Of a stretch of DNA of 64,000 nt, positions 38,101 through 46,620 are shown piece by piece. The notes under the pieces were generated by a model. The model saw only the letters and a program-made list of their open reading frames with translations. It did no database searches and was not told the origin of the DNA. This DNA is from Odontesthes bonariensis (Eukaryota; Chordata; Actinopteri; Atheriniformes; Atherinopsidae). The translations under genes and the position numbers were made by a program. The stretch covers positions 9,383,754 to 9,447,753 of the forward strand of contig NC_134509.1 of the NCBI RefSeq assembly GCF_027942865.1, read 5' to 3'. The stretch's first letter is position 1, and the number at the start of each line of letters is the position of its first letter.

Positions 38101-38855
38101 AACGCGTGTCGCTCTTGATTTGCGTCACCTCATCCCATAGTGCTGTGGGATGTCACATAGAACAGCTCCGTTAAACGGATCCTCAACCCTCGGGGTAAGC
38201 GAGCACAATGCTTGGTCTGGGCTTTCCCCATGTTGAGTCTTTTTCACTGATTCTGTTTATTTAGTTTCCAATTTGAACTGCTTTTCAGAAGTAGTTTTTT
38301 GGGTCGATGCAGATGTGTCGTCCAATTTTCAAAATGTTGGTCAGAGCTCAGCAATTCCCCTGTCCATCCACAAATAATCTGTTTATTTGAGTCTAGAAGG
38401 TTATTTTTAACCTAAAGGCAGTTAGCAAAAGAAATCTTCCTTTTAGAAGTTTTCCTGGCGCTTCACATGATCTTCATAACCAAATGAAGCAGCGTAGTAG
38501 TCCTGGCATTGTAGTGTCCGTTTGAATTTTTCCTACAGATCCTGAAACATCTAGCAAATACAAACCATCATTCAGCGTTTCTGGTTTTGCAAAGAACTCA
38601 AGTTCAGTTCTGAGAGAATTAAAGATTTCCTTGGAGAGAACTTCATGGTACTGATGTTACACCCACCATGTGGCAAAAAGACACTTGACTCGTTGATCGC
38701 AGACTCTTGGCCTGGTGCAAAATCACAGAAAGCTTTGCTTTATGAATTTTCCTGGCATAGAAATGAGATGCATGTAAATGCCTTTTCTCGTCCTCCAGGT
38801 GGCCCCTCTGTGTCTGGGCAGGGCAGGTGCGAGCGTGGTGGCCGTCAGACTGTGA
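10747..38855 (+). CDS. klhl5: klhl5: Kelch-like protein 5, BTB-BACK-Kelch (13 coding exons)
   Basis: Joined exons: 10747-11357, 15132-15320, 20648-20784, 23332-23528, 24887-25099, 30033-30219, 32382-32606, 33206-33281, 33563-33649, 35665-35739, 36020-36157, 36917-37088 and 38799-38855. They total 2364 nt, or 787 codons plus stop; every junction keeps frame with GT-AG borders. Domains: a Ser/Gly-rich N-terminus carrying KEFDVKQIL and WRWFGH (1-239), BTB (about 240-345), BACK (about 352-460), and six Kelch repeats (about 499-787) each with a double glycine (AVGGMD, VVGGRDG, AVGGHDG, AVGGRDG, AIGGHDA, AVGGYDG). By family knowledge such proteins bind Cullin-3 through BTB/BACK and recruit substrates by the propeller, in the cytoplasm or on actin. 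The start at 10747 is the first ATG in frame, has G at -3, and places the KEFDVKQIL motif as in human KLHL5. Length exceeds the human 755 because of the low-complexity linker. KLHL4/KLHL1 are alternatives, but adjacency to wdr19 supports KLHL5. Confidence 0.93.
11358..15131 (+). other. klhl5 intron 1
   Basis: No exon or complete mobile element recognised in 3.8 kb. A T/C-rich low-complexity zone lies near 14090-14225. Three overlapping open frames at 12465-12983 have no domain and look like chance. A 14-bp perfect palindrome, ATCCCATATGGGAT, sits at 12721-12734. Confidence 0.7.
15093..15128. repeat. (TG)18 tract abutting the klhl5 exon 2 acceptor
   Basis: A 36-base TG tract lies between a short pyrimidine tract (CCTTTCTTTCTTT) and the CAG acceptor at 15129-15131. 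Confidence 0.95.
15132..15320 (+). CDS. klhl5: klhl5 coding exon 2 (residues 204-267)
   Basis: Encodes the Ser-rich [11 protein letters not shown] segment, then the BTB domain start with [18 protein letters not shown]. The acceptor follows a TG repeat. The donor is AG|GTGAGG, phase 2. Confidence 0.92.
16600..16745. repeat. Possible teleost interspersed-repeat fragment
   Basis: The wording AATAGTTGTTGAGATATTT followed by CTCAAAACCAA resembles a fragment repeated widely in fish genomes. The call rests on remembered similarity only; limits and family are uncertain. Confidence 0.35.
17215..17243. repeat. GT-rich microsatellite
   Basis: An imperfect GT tract in klhl5 intron 2. A separate CA tract follows at about 17358-17379, so the two could pair as an inverted repeat about 115 bp apart. 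Confidence 0.85.
19050..19975 (+). mobile_element. Decayed Tc1-like DNA transposon, interrupted by a MITE
   Basis: The sequence follows the 3' half of a common teleost Tc1-like transposase gene: GATGATTTGGGCTTGTTTTG, then CACCATGAACTCCTCTATAT, then AATCAAGGTTTTGCAGTAGT (the region of the WPSQSPDLN block in intact copies). Reading frames are broken by stops throughout. Its downstream wording resumes after the MITE at 19935 with GGCCTGGTAAGACCAAGATG. A second, independently decayed copy lies near 43.2-43.6 kb. Outer ends were not resolved. Confidence 0.7.
19738..19934. mobile_element. TTAA-flanked MITE, family C
   Basis: Starts TTAAAGGAAAACGCCGG and ends ACGTTTTCCTTTAA; the inverted termini AAGGAAAACG/CGTTTTCCTT are perfect and bounded by TTAA. 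The 197-bp element is non-coding. It sits inside a Tc1-like relic, and the related relic at 43.5 kb reads straight across the equivalent point, which supports insertion at a TTAA site. Confidence 0.8.
20648..20784 (+). CDS. klhl5: klhl5 coding exon 3 (residues 267-313)
   Basis: BTB core: [20 protein letters not shown], followed by [20 protein letters not shown]. The acceptor is CTCACAG|G and the donor ACAG|GTACAC, phase 1. Confidence 0.95.
21725..22954. mobile_element. Probable TTAA element nested in the hAT copy
   Basis: The left side reads TTAACCCCCTGGAGTCTAAG at 21725. The right side has TTTAGAGTCCAGAGTG ending near 22954, an imperfect inverted match to CTCTGGACTCTAAA. TTAA followed by CCC fits piggyBac termini. 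No second TTAA is seen at the right end, so the boundary there is uncertain. Confidence 0.45.
22256..22645. mobile_element. Inner TIR element (third nesting level)
   Basis: GGCTGCGGCTACAC at the left pairs with GTGTAGCCGTAGCC at the right (13 of 14 positions). Subterminal AAAACG/CGTTTC motifs recur inside. TGA flanks both ends (22253-22255 and 22646-22648), a possible 3-bp target duplication. The 390-bp element has no transposase; superfamily not assigned. Confidence 0.6.
23332..23528 (+). CDS. klhl5: klhl5 coding exon 4 (residues 313-378)
   Basis: End of BTB and start of [24 protein letters not shown], then [20 protein letters not shown], ending AYTM. The donor is ATG|GTGGGT, phase 0. The exon sits only 146 bp after the hAT insertion. 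Confidence 0.95.
23529..24886 (+). other. klhl5 intron 4
   Basis: No exon is seen. It contains T-rich runs near 23760-23790 and a repeat fragment at 24.5-24.66 kb. Confidence 0.75.
24530..24660. repeat. Teleost interspersed repeat fragment
   Basis: The series AAAAAAACTATTGACCCAAA, AAGGAAGAACTCATTAAATT and GGGTGCAGATCGGGATCA resembles a repeat that recurs widely in fish genomes. Recognised from memory; class and ends unknown. Confidence 0.45.
24887..25099 (+). CDS. klhl5: klhl5 coding exon 5 (residues 379-449)
   Basis: BACK domain: [20 protein letters not shown], then [20 protein letters not shown], ending IRLPLLQPQ. Acceptor CACCAG|GAA; donor CAG|GTGAGA. The length is 213 nt, phase 0 on both sides. 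Confidence 0.95.
25789..25884. mobile_element. Small hairpin-forming MITE-like element
   Basis: GGAGCTTGAATAAGGGC (25791-25807) is repeated inverted as GCCCTTATTCAAGCTCT (25866-25882), 16 of 17 positions, with TA on both outer sides. A T-rich spacer lies between. The size and TA flanks suit a Tc1/mariner-type MITE, but a locally arisen inverted repeat is possible. Confidence 0.55.
26155..26218. repeat. Left copy of a 64-bp direct repeat flanking a LINE
   Basis: Starts TTATCGAAAAGATCAGTTG and ends CTCTCATTGTTAGT. It is identical to 26898-26961 on base-by-base comparison and immediately adjoins the CCATCC-repeat end of the LINE. It is best read as a target-site duplication. Confidence 0.9.
26219..26897 (-). 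mobile_element. 5'-truncated RTE/Rex3-like LINE, antisense in klhl5 intron 5
   Basis: The minus strand holds an uninterrupted frame (26238-26897, open at its 5' end) matching the C-terminal reverse-transcriptase region of teleost RTE/Rex3-type LINEs. Landmarks are [60 protein letters not shown] and [20 protein letters not shown], then [13 protein letters not shown] near the end. The 3' end is a short (GGAT)n tail, visible on the plus strand as CCATCCATCC after 26218. Only 679 bp remain, so the copy is dead on arrival, but its open frame and identical flanking repeats suggest recent insertion. The family name comes from remembered similarity. Confidence 0.85.
26898..26961. repeat. Right copy of the 64-bp direct repeat
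   Basis: Identical to 26155-26218 and directly adjoins the truncated 5' end of the LINE. Confidence 0.9.
30033..30219 (+). CDS. klhl5: klhl5 coding exon 6 (residues 450-512)
   Basis: End of BACK ([20 protein letters not shown]), a basic linker [14 protein letters not shown], and the first Kelch strand [12 protein letters not shown]. Acceptor TTTTAG|TTT; donor AAAG|GTAGAG, phase 1. A CA tract begins about 20 bases into the next intron. Confidence 0.94.
30400..31980 (-). mobile_element. Decayed Tc1-like transposon split by a hAT insertion
   Basis: A minus-strand frame at 31196-31519 contains [20 protein letters not shown], the C-terminal DDE-region signature of Tc1-like transposases. The left side at about 30403 carries ACTGTGCAGTAGTCTTAAGC, resembling a Tc1 terminus. 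The right side near 31970 has GTGGCTTAA, a degraded counterpart. The transposase is interrupted and too short for the roughly 340-residue family length, so it is a pseudogene. The hAT element at 30609-31169 lies between the left terminus and the transposase C-terminus. Outer limits are approximate. Confidence 0.7.
30609..31169. mobile_element. Non-autonomous hAT element with perfect 8-bp TSD
   Basis: Termini CAGGGCCGCTGACAG and TATCGGCGGCCCTG are inverted, imperfect beyond the outer 9 bp, and flanked by CCTGAACC on both sides (30601-30608 and 31170-31177). Inner repeats GGGCCCGGGACAAAAT occur near both ends in direct orientation. The 561 bp are non-coding. Confidence 0.85.
32382..32606 (+). 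CDS. klhl5: klhl5 coding exon 7 (residues 512-587)
   Basis: Completes Kelch 1 and encodes Kelch 2: [40 protein letters not shown], ending STHRHGLG. The acceptor follows a long poly-T tract; the donor is TTAG|GTGAGC, phase 1. Confidence 0.95.
33206..33281 (+). CDS. klhl5: klhl5 coding exon 8 (residues 587-612)
   Basis: First half of Kelch 3: [20 protein letters not shown], then STVE. Acceptor GTTGCAG|GT; donor AAAG|GTGCGA, phase 2. Confidence 0.94.
33563..33649 (+). CDS. klhl5: klhl5 coding exon 9 (residues 612-641)
   Basis: Second half of Kelch 3 ([15 protein letters not shown]) and start of Kelch 4 ([10 protein letters not shown]). Acceptor CTTCAAG|G; donor GCAA|GTAAGT, phase 2. Confidence 0.94.
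33650..35664 (+). other. klhl5 intron 9
   Basis: AT-rich sequence with no supported exon or complete element. Holds a long CA tract at 35.04-35.10 kb and a shorter one at 35567-35584 just upstream of exon 10. Confidence 0.7.
35043..35100. repeat. (AC)29 microsatellite
   Basis: A perfect AC tract of 58 bases in klhl5 intron 9. It is a probable highly variable locus. Confidence 0.95.
35665..35739 (+). CDS. klhl5: klhl5 coding exon 10 (residues 641-666)
   Basis: Kelch 4: [20 protein letters not shown], then PHTNR. Acceptor TTCTGCAG|G; donor ACAG|GTCAGA, phase 2. Confidence 0.94.
36020..36157 (+). CDS. klhl5: klhl5 coding exon 11 (residues 666-712)
   Basis: End of Kelch 4 ([20 protein letters not shown]) and Kelch 5 ([26 protein letters not shown]). 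Acceptor TTTACAG|G; donor AAAG|GTGAGA, phase 2. Confidence 0.95.
36917..37088 (+). CDS. klhl5: klhl5 coding exon 12 (residues 712-769)
   Basis: End of Kelch 5 ([20 protein letters not shown]) and most of Kelch 6 ([38 protein letters not shown]). Donor ACAG|GTACCG, phase 0. Confidence 0.95.
37089..38798 (+). other. klhl5 intron 12
   Basis: A 1.7-kb intron. No exon, repeat family or other structure recognised. Confidence 0.7.
38799..38855 (+). CDS. klhl5: klhl5 terminal coding exon 13 (residues 770-787 and stop)
   Basis: Encodes [18 protein letters not shown] then TGA. It matches the conserved C-terminus of KLHL5 ([14 protein letters not shown] and so on) and closes the propeller. Acceptor CCTCCAG|GTG. 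Only 57 nt, so it is easily missed by gene finders. Confidence 0.93.
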   Translation: MAPLCLGRAGASVVAVRL

Positions 38856-39994
38856 AAACACAAACGTATGATGACCCACTGCGTTCAGAGACCATCCTCG
38901 TTGTCATCACTGACACCGAAGGCACACCAAGTGAACCCGCTGGCCTCAGTGAGAAACAAAAGACAGGCCTCTGAGAACTCTTCAGGTTTTACTCTCATAT
39001 TTTACCCTTCACACTCAAAAAACCGTTCACATTTTAGGGAGAGTTTAGGGTTAAGTTACACATCCTGATTAGTTCTGCCACGAGAGGAAACTGCCATCTG
39101 CACGCACGGCGAACAGGAATCTGCAGCATTTATCTGAATTTGACATAACGGCTGTCTTTTTTCTATTTTTTTTTCTTTCTTGCTTATTATTATTATTATT
39201 TTTCTCCAGGCAAGTGGGGACACGCACTCACTCGCACTCACTCGCACACATGCAGCATCAAACTACACAGCTGCTCTCAGCTTCTATTTCTGCTGACAAA
39301 TAGCTGAGACAGAGAGAGATTGTCAAAACTGTCTCCTCATTTCATGCTCTCAGCTTTCCTAACTGTATCTGGTAGCGTATATTGATGCTATTTTAATACA
39401 TTCCCTGTTATTTTAAGGCTGCAGTTGGCAAGTGCACTTGTGCTGTGCCTTGCTGCTGTTGCCCCCTGACAGATAAAAAGAAAGAGTTCTGACATAATCA
39501 GCACAACATCATAAACAGCTGTTCTGGAAGGATCTGTGGGGTGCTTTATTATCTTTCAGTCGAAAACACATCGAGCTTCGTCTGATATTTCTGTGTGCAT
39601 GTCTTCTCTGTTGCATCAGGTCAGATCCCCGGCTTCTGCAAACTGAATTGGGAAATGAGAAAGGGACCCAGCCTTTGGCTTTTGTCGTCCGTTTTTACTT
39701 TTATTACTTATTTTACATTTTTCATTTTGTACTTTTCTTATTCTGTTTTTTTTTTTTTTTTCATTTTTGAATTAGAGGCCCATTAAGCAGTCTTAATAGG
39801 TTTACAGCCTGAGCAGTAATAATTGCACCATGGCTCTGTGTTAATCCCTGCAGGGAAATTTGTTTTCAATTTCCCCCAGAGCACAAGGTCAGCTATTTAC
39901 AGGCTTGTTTTTTTTTTTTTTTTCACCGGGTTTGCTTAGCTTTTCTGTCTCCCAGCTATCTTATTTTTCTCCGTCGTATATGTTTCATCACTGC

Positions 39995-39998
<4 letters not shown>

Positions 39999-40029
<31 letters not shown>
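39999..40029. repeat. (GT)n microsatellite
   Basis: A perfect GT tract of about 31 bases within the inferred klhl5 3'UTR. Confidence 0.9.
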
Positions 40030-40031
<2 letters not shown>

Positions 40032-40911
40032 AGCGTTGGGTGCTCAGAGATTGCCAGAAGTATATTTTTATCTCAAATGAAAATCTTCCCTCCGTTCCCC
40101 TCTCCACATCCTCAGTTCCCTGCTGCTCTGTCTTCAACCACATTTTCCCATTTCATCACCACGCAGACACACACAGACGCATGCACCATTTAATTTCATA
40201 GCAGGAATGGGTACTGAGACAAAAATGAACAACAGACCTTATGATGAGACCATGAATTTATTAATACGGTGCCGACGTTTTGTTTGATGTCATGTTCAAA
40301 GCCTTATTAGATTTGAGGCTGCTGTACACAGAGTATGAGACATGAGGGGGGGGGGCATAAATCGGTGGAACGAAGGCGCATGTACATAACTGTGGGCTGT
40401 GACAAGAAACCTGAATAGTGCACACTATGCCACAATGATTTCATGCTGCATATTTGAACGAGTATTTCTTATTGGTTTGCATAGTGGATATCTGGTATAA
40501 AGAAGAAAACTGACAGTGAGAGCCAAAGCAGGCATCCTGTCTGAACTGGCAGATTCGGAACTAATGGAGACCACAGGAAGCACTTTACGTCCGAACATGA
40601 CGGGCTGCACACGCTCGCACTTGCGAGCTAAAAGCCAAGTGCCCCAGGAGCCACTGGAGATTGAAAAGCCTCCCAAATTTGCCAGCATGACATCTAAAAA
40701 GCTGGGATGGGCAGGCCGGCTACTCCCTACAGCTGTGCTGATGTTTATTCAGGGCTAATACGCTGCTGCATCGTTCTGTTTTCCTCCCCTTAAAACCCGC
40801 CTGCCTGTTTATTTAAAGTAATTCTCTTTAGGCCTCGGCAGAAGAAGTGTCATCTTTTCAGAGTCGTGTCATTTCAGGCTGAGGGTAAAAATGAAAAACG
40901 GACACATTCCA

Positions 40912-40917
40912 AATAAA
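40912..40917 (+). terminator. klhl5: Candidate poly(A) signal 1 for klhl5
   Basis: AATAAA followed by an AT/GT-rich stretch (TTGTATATTATGTATATAG), a plausible cleavage region. Confidence 0.4.
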
Positions 40918-41067
40918 GTTCTAAATGTATTGTATATTATGTATATAGATGAATAGGAAATCTGTATGAAGTGTTACTGCATTATGCTGTGTACAATGCC
41001 CACTAAACATACCATGTGTAACTGTGTGCTTCTTTTTGTACCATGACTTCAGATGATAAAGAGGTGT

Positions 41068-41073
41068 AATAAA
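41068..41073 (+). terminator. klhl5: Candidate poly(A) signal 2 for klhl5
   Basis: AATAAAGACACTTGG, followed downstream by TGTCCTGTTGTGCTG, a GT-rich downstream element. Confidence 0.45.
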
Positions 41074-42436
41074 GACACTTGGTGCCACAGCTGCGCATCT
41101 TGTCCTGTTGTGCTGAATGTCACACCTCCCCTTTTACTAAACGAATTCTGTATGTGCAGAGCACGCCGCTGCTCAGTGGTCTTTTGTACATTAAAGTCAA
41201 CATGTGATTTAAAACTCGCTTCTTTGTTTTTCCCCAGCGGCTCCAGCTACTCGTGTTTATGGCGCAGATGTTTTTGCAGGCAGTCTGCATTTGTCACAAT
41301 CACCATGAAAGTCATTACGCTTTAAATTTGTTTGCGTATGCGCGGCTCGCATCTCTCTGGGCACCGGCATCAGTTCGGCTCCAGCGGCGGCCTTTACCGT
41401 TCAGCGGTTCTGGCTGCTGAAGGGTGACTCTGCATTAATTTTCTGTGCCTGGAAGTTAATACGGATGCTCATTACTCTTAAGAGTGGCTGCTCTAACTTA
41501 AAAGCCGAGCCGAGCCGGGGACGTGGCAGCAGGCTGAAGTGTCTGTTGAGTAAAACAAGTGTGCGAGGATGAGGAAACGCTCCCAATTTATAGATTCTTT
41601 AACCCCGGCACAGCGACTGGTAGCCAACTTGAGTCACTCTGTTATTTATTGCAGTGGAAGCTCTAAATCATAAGTGGTTTTGACGAACGGCCCCTGCTGG
41701 CGCTGAGAGATGATGCCAGTGACCTTGCCTTGCGGCCTTAACAGCACCTGATTCTATTACGGCTGACAAAAAAGAAAGAGGGAGACGAGGAGTGCTGGAC
41801 TGTGAGGCTGCATCCTCAACATCCAGACGGAGACAAATCCTGCAGACTCGGCTCAGATACGCAGCTGTACATTTCACTGCAACTATACATGCGTGCATTT
41901 AACAGGCAGCTTGAGAGATAAAACTAAATATCAACACCAGAACTGTGTTGCTGAAAAGGGTTCAGTTACAGAGAAACGTTGGTCTTTACGCGTCTATCAG
42001 TGAAAACGTGTCAGTTTTTAAAAAATATATGCAAGGTCTCATCATCAGTCAGCATGATGTGTGATCACACTTAGCATTAACATTGTCACTATTTGTCAGA
42101 GATTGTAAGTTCATTCATTGATGGCCATGATTAACAAAACAGCTCACAAAAGGTTCACTTATTAAGCAGAGCTTGATTAGAAATGTCAGCATATGCAGAT
42201 TTGTCTGGACAAAGAAATGCTAAATATGGTGGGGTTGCATTGTCAAGTAGCTCTGAAACACTAGCCGTTACGCTTGTTACACATGTTTGTTGTGGAGAAC
42301 TTAAAGACACCCAATCCCACTTTTGTGCAGTCTTAAGACTCTACATTCAAAAAGAAAAAAACAACCTTTTAGTTCTAAGGTTTTACATATCTGGACATGA
42401 TATAACTTTAAAAACGATTATGATGATTACATGTTA

Positions 42437-42836
42437 AACGTAAATAAAGACAGAATGCAATGATTTGCAAATCTCATTAACCAATATTTTTATTCACAAT
42501 AAAACAAATGTTCAAAGTCATTTTACCGAATGATGTCAAATGCATCGGCTCATCTTGAATTTGATCGCAGCAGCATGACTCAAAATAAAAAAAGCTGGAA
42601 AGGTCAATGTTTCTAAACAGAATTAGCTGGAGGGACATGTTGCAATTATATCGACGTGCAACAGGTCAGGAACACGACTGAGTCTTAAAAAGAGCACTTG
42701 AGAGAGGCAGAGTCTCTCAGAAGTAATGCTGGGCAGAGGTTCAGCAATCTGCCAAAACAACGTGTCTCCAAATTGTGGCGCAATTTCAAAATAATGGCTT
42801 TAAATATTATAATATATAACATATACCAGGGGTCCC
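42437..42836 (+). repeat. Degenerate interspersed DNA-transposon-like repeat
   Basis: Wording such as AGAATGCAATGATTTGCAAA, GAGAGGCAGAGTCTCTCAGA and CAATTTCAAAATAATG recurs in many fish genomes in this order, from memory. The continuation is cut at the hAT MITE inserted at 42837. Superfamily not assigned; ends uncertain. Confidence 0.5.
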
Positions 42837-42941
42837 CAACCACCGGGTCGCGGACCGGTACCGCCCCCCCCTCGACCGGGCCGCAGGAACAAATTGCAGA
42901 ACCAAACCGGTCCTTGGTGCTGAAAAGGTTGGGGACCCCTG
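42837..42941. mobile_element. 105-bp hAT MITE
   Basis: Perfect 14-bp inverted termini CAGGGGTCCCCAAC and GTTGGGGACCCCTG. The flanks ACATATAC and ATATATAC are a 7-of-8 match, a slightly decayed 8-bp target duplication. It is related in its first eight bases to the large hAT element at 21418. Confidence 0.85.
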
Positions 42942-43169
42942 ATATATACAATATACACGTGAGAATACAACCTAACATTTGCATCAACACATGACATGCT
43001 ACACTGCGTTGTTATTTATTTAAAAGCCAAAAATGAAGAAGCATTGAAAAACAAGTCCACCCTTACTGCTTCCATGGGAATTAAGAGTGCCAGCAGCAGC
43101 CAGGTGCTGCTAATCCTGTGGCACTGACTATTGATCATCGCAGGTGTGAGCAGCTCTGTGAGAGCAGAC

Positions 43170-43590
43170 GTTTTGGCGGTTAGCTGCAAATCTATAACAG
43201 AATGTCTGAGAAAGGAAAAACAATCAAGGTGTTGCAGTGGTCCAGTCAAAAGTCCAGACCTCAACCTGATTAATAAGATGAGGCAGGACCATAAGAGAGC
43301 TATGAATAAATAAATACCCACAAACCTCAATGACCTGAAGCAAATGCTGCAAAACGATGCGAGCCAAAATTCCTCCACAGTGATGACTGATAACATCACG
43401 CAGAAAATGAATACTGCTGCCAAAGCCGGTTACCCATTCTGTGAAATCATTTGGTCGTTCTTATTTCTTCTCACACTTCTTTTCTTTTTTTGTTGCACAT
43501 TGACATTGTATTTACCTCATTTCAAGACCTGGTAAGAACCAGGATGGATTTTCTTTTATTATGCCTTGATACATTAAGCGGTATCTAAAT
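43170..43590 (+). mobile_element. Second decayed Tc1-like transposon fragment
   Basis: Contains AATCAAGGTGTTGCAGTGGT, CAAAAGTCCAGACCTCAACC and AAAATTCCTCCACAGTGATG, collinear with the Tc1-like relic at 19.0-19.98 kb. It ends with ATTTCAAGACCTGGTAAGAA. Frames are broken. It retains the uninterrupted version of the site that carries a MITE in the other copy. Confidence 0.7.
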
Positions 43591-46179
43591 AATGAATGAA
43601 TGATACCTACATCTTTTTTTGCCACCAGATTGTCCTGCAGACAATCTACCTTAAGCCCAGTATGAAATTACCATTAACCTCAGAATCTTTGCACAGACAA
43701 TTTTCCCGCAACACACTGCTCAGGCAGACGTCTTACAAGACGTTCTTCAAACGGACAGGGCCAGAGCCCAACATCTGCACCGTTCAAACAGAAACAAGAC
43801 AAAGTTCAGTGGGATTTCCTCTGGTCGCAGTAAAGATCAAGGAGCAGATACACAACTGATTACAGCCTAATTTTCCCTGCAGCTGCAGAAACAGGAGGTT
43901 AGGCACCCTCAGCGCAGTTTGATGGCAGCAGATGAATTAATCATGTTTCATGATTCATAGGATGGCTGAAAGATAACTGCAGGGAACCAATTTTATTTTT
44001 TGCTTAGAAAAAAAAAGAAAGCGCCACAAACTGTAAAAGCCCTTCTCATTTGGGGTTTATTGTCTTGCTGGAAAAATATAATTTCGCAGTATTCATATTA
44101 CAACGCTTCGCCACCCCCTAAAAAACTATTTCTCTGCTCTATTTTTATCGTTTTGCTCTGAAAATCATTCAGCTGCTCGCTTCTGTGCATCTTAATGAGA
44201 TCTGAGTCAGCACGCCAGAGCACACCAAAGAGTATTCGTGTCGCACAGCTGGTATTTCATCACAGTTCGCCAAGTCGCACAGGAGAGAGAAGCTTGTCAT
44301 CCATCCATCAGCCTACAGGAAAGTGCAGAGGGTGCCATTTGGTGGGTAAACGGGGAAAAGCACAAGTTTTTTTGGATGAACAGAAGGCTGGTACAGTCAG
44401 CCTGTCCTCTGCAGAGGAAAAAGGAAGGCAGCTTTTGCTCGCTGCCAGAAAGCTTTGTGGAACACTTTCAGGATAAAAGAATGGGGCAGAGTTTGTTATG
44501 GAGGCCAGACGAGTCGATTATGAGCAACGGTACAAAGCTGCCACCCTCAGGCTTAGTGGCGAAAGTACAATTTTAACATTCAGCACACCATTATAGTGAT
44601 GTAAAGTTTGTAAATGTGGTTGATTTCTCTATAGATATGGATGGTAATCTTATTTTTGCATCAATTTCAAAATACAGATAAAAAGAACTTAATAAATTAG
44701 AAAAATATAACACACTTGTTCACATATGTTTCAGGAAAATTGTCCAATAATACAAATCTGTGAGCGGCAAACGTGTGTGAGACACACAAACGTAGGGACT
44801 TGTATTATTCAGGTGCTTTCAACAAGTTGGATGAGAACCAGCTGCGATTGTGTGTGCTCTTTTAGTGAAGGAAAAAGGGATCGATCGCCTCTCCACGCGA
44901 TAAATATTTTTATAAACGGAAGAAATTCAGGACCGTTTCCACGTCCCCTAAAACGGAGGACCAACACAGGTCACCTAGCTGCTGGAAGTGTTTAGTTGCA
45001 GTTAGTGTCTCACGTGAGTGTCACACCTGATGCTGGGAGCAAAGGCTCACTTGTTTTTGTCACCTGCAGATATGTAATGTCTGAACATTGTCCTTCAGTC
45101 ATTTCCCAACCATAACATTTTCGTCCTCTTGTATAATTGGGTTCTGTTACTTTTGGGACTCGTTGTTGTTCATAATTATACAGAAACGTGGAAAATCCTG
45201 AAGTGTTCTATAAATAATTATGACATCCGCTCAGTGCTCAGCAGGAAATAATGCATCATGAATTACTCAAGAGCAATTATTTCTGTTAGCATCGGCCTGA
45301 AGAAAAAGGATTCATTGAGTACATTTCAGAGCAAAGCAACGGATCTTAGAACTTAAGAAACACTCCATAACACAACTTGTAGGTCTCACAATTGCATCTA
45401 AAGGTGGAATCCATGCATGTGACTGAGGACCCCACTTAAGGCCTATGAGCTAAGTTTGATTATCACACAAATGAAATACTTCAGTAACCCCAGCTGTTGT
45501 TTCACAGAAGGAGAAACAGTGTTGGAGATTGCGTTGGCACACCTCAAGGCTCGATGTAAGAAGTTTCCAGCTTTTCAGCATGTTTAGAAAAATATAGAGT
45601 TCCATTTTTTGATAGCGCAGTCTAGCATTTTAAGAGGTCGATTCATTTTAATTTACAGCTATCTCTTGTAGACAGCCGTAAGAAAATGGGATCTAATAAT
45701 CACTTTTTCACTCTCCACTTTTGCCCTGTTTTCTGTGATTTCAAAAAATGGGTTTGAATATTTTTTCAGGTAAGAAATAAAGGATGGAAAAGTCAAACGG
45801 TTGTCAAAATGTTTTGTGATTTATTTTCTGTCAGTCGACGACAAAGAAGCAGCTCCCAGTGTTAACTTATCAAACGTTCCTCTGACGTTTAATGGAGAAT
45901 ATTACACTTCAGAGCTTTATGCGTTTGTTCTTTTTTTGGGTTGAATGTTCAAAGACCACAATGCAGAGTGTGATAAAGTTGCATTTCATCTGTATAGATC
46001 AGTACGGTATACTTTTTTTTATTTGATTGACAATGTGCTTTATTTGTGAATTAGATTTTCAACAATTGATATGAATTTTCACTTGCTTTGGTTTTGAGTT
46101 TTGAGTCGTTTGAGGAAAGCGGAGCTTGCCAGGTAAAAACCTGTGCAGGGAGAACAGGAAACTCCACAAATGGAGGATT

Positions 46180-46620
46180 TAAACAGAAAGAGAGGAGACG
46201 GGACGGGGTGAAAGGGACAGATATGGAACAGAAGGGGAAGTGGAAGTGGTGAAGTGGGGGAGGAGTGGAGGATGTAGGAGATTATCAGCTTACGCTCCTC
46301 TTTTTCTTTCATTTTCTTTTCAGTTTTTTCTTGCCCCCTGATAATTTGTCCCACTAATAACTCTTCATTTCTTTGTTATCCTTCATGTTTTCCTCAACTT
46401 TTGTCTCTTCTCTCTCTAATTCTTTCAATTCTTCACCAGTTGTTTCTCTTCCTTCCTGTTTTGCCGCTAGTCTTTTCACTTTCTTCCTTGACTTCCAGTT
46501 CCTTCATCTTTTCCTCCAATTCCCCTCCACCAGTTTTTCTTCTTCTCATACTCCACTCGTCTAATCTTCTGTGCCAGTGCCTCCCTGTCCTCCAACTTCT
46601 ATTGGAGCTCCTTCTCAAGG
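46180..46620. repeat. Purine-rich block followed by pyrimidine-rich block
   Basis: About 46180-46280 is strongly G/A-rich and 46290-46620 strongly C/T-rich on the same strand. The composition is low complexity with no unit repeat. Such a pair can fold on itself or form triplex DNA. Confidence 0.6.

Larger units (their letters stand above)
38856..41090 (+). other. klhl5: Probable klhl5 3'UTR
   Basis: From the stop codon to the second of two AATAAA signals. No introns or conserved elements were identified. It includes a GT tract at 39999-40029 and T-rich runs. Length is inferred only from signal positions. Confidence 0.45.

Noticed and set aside
38645-38974. 109-codon frame across the last klhl5 exon
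   Set aside because: It reads the exon in another frame. The klhl5 frame gives the conserved C-terminus and stop.
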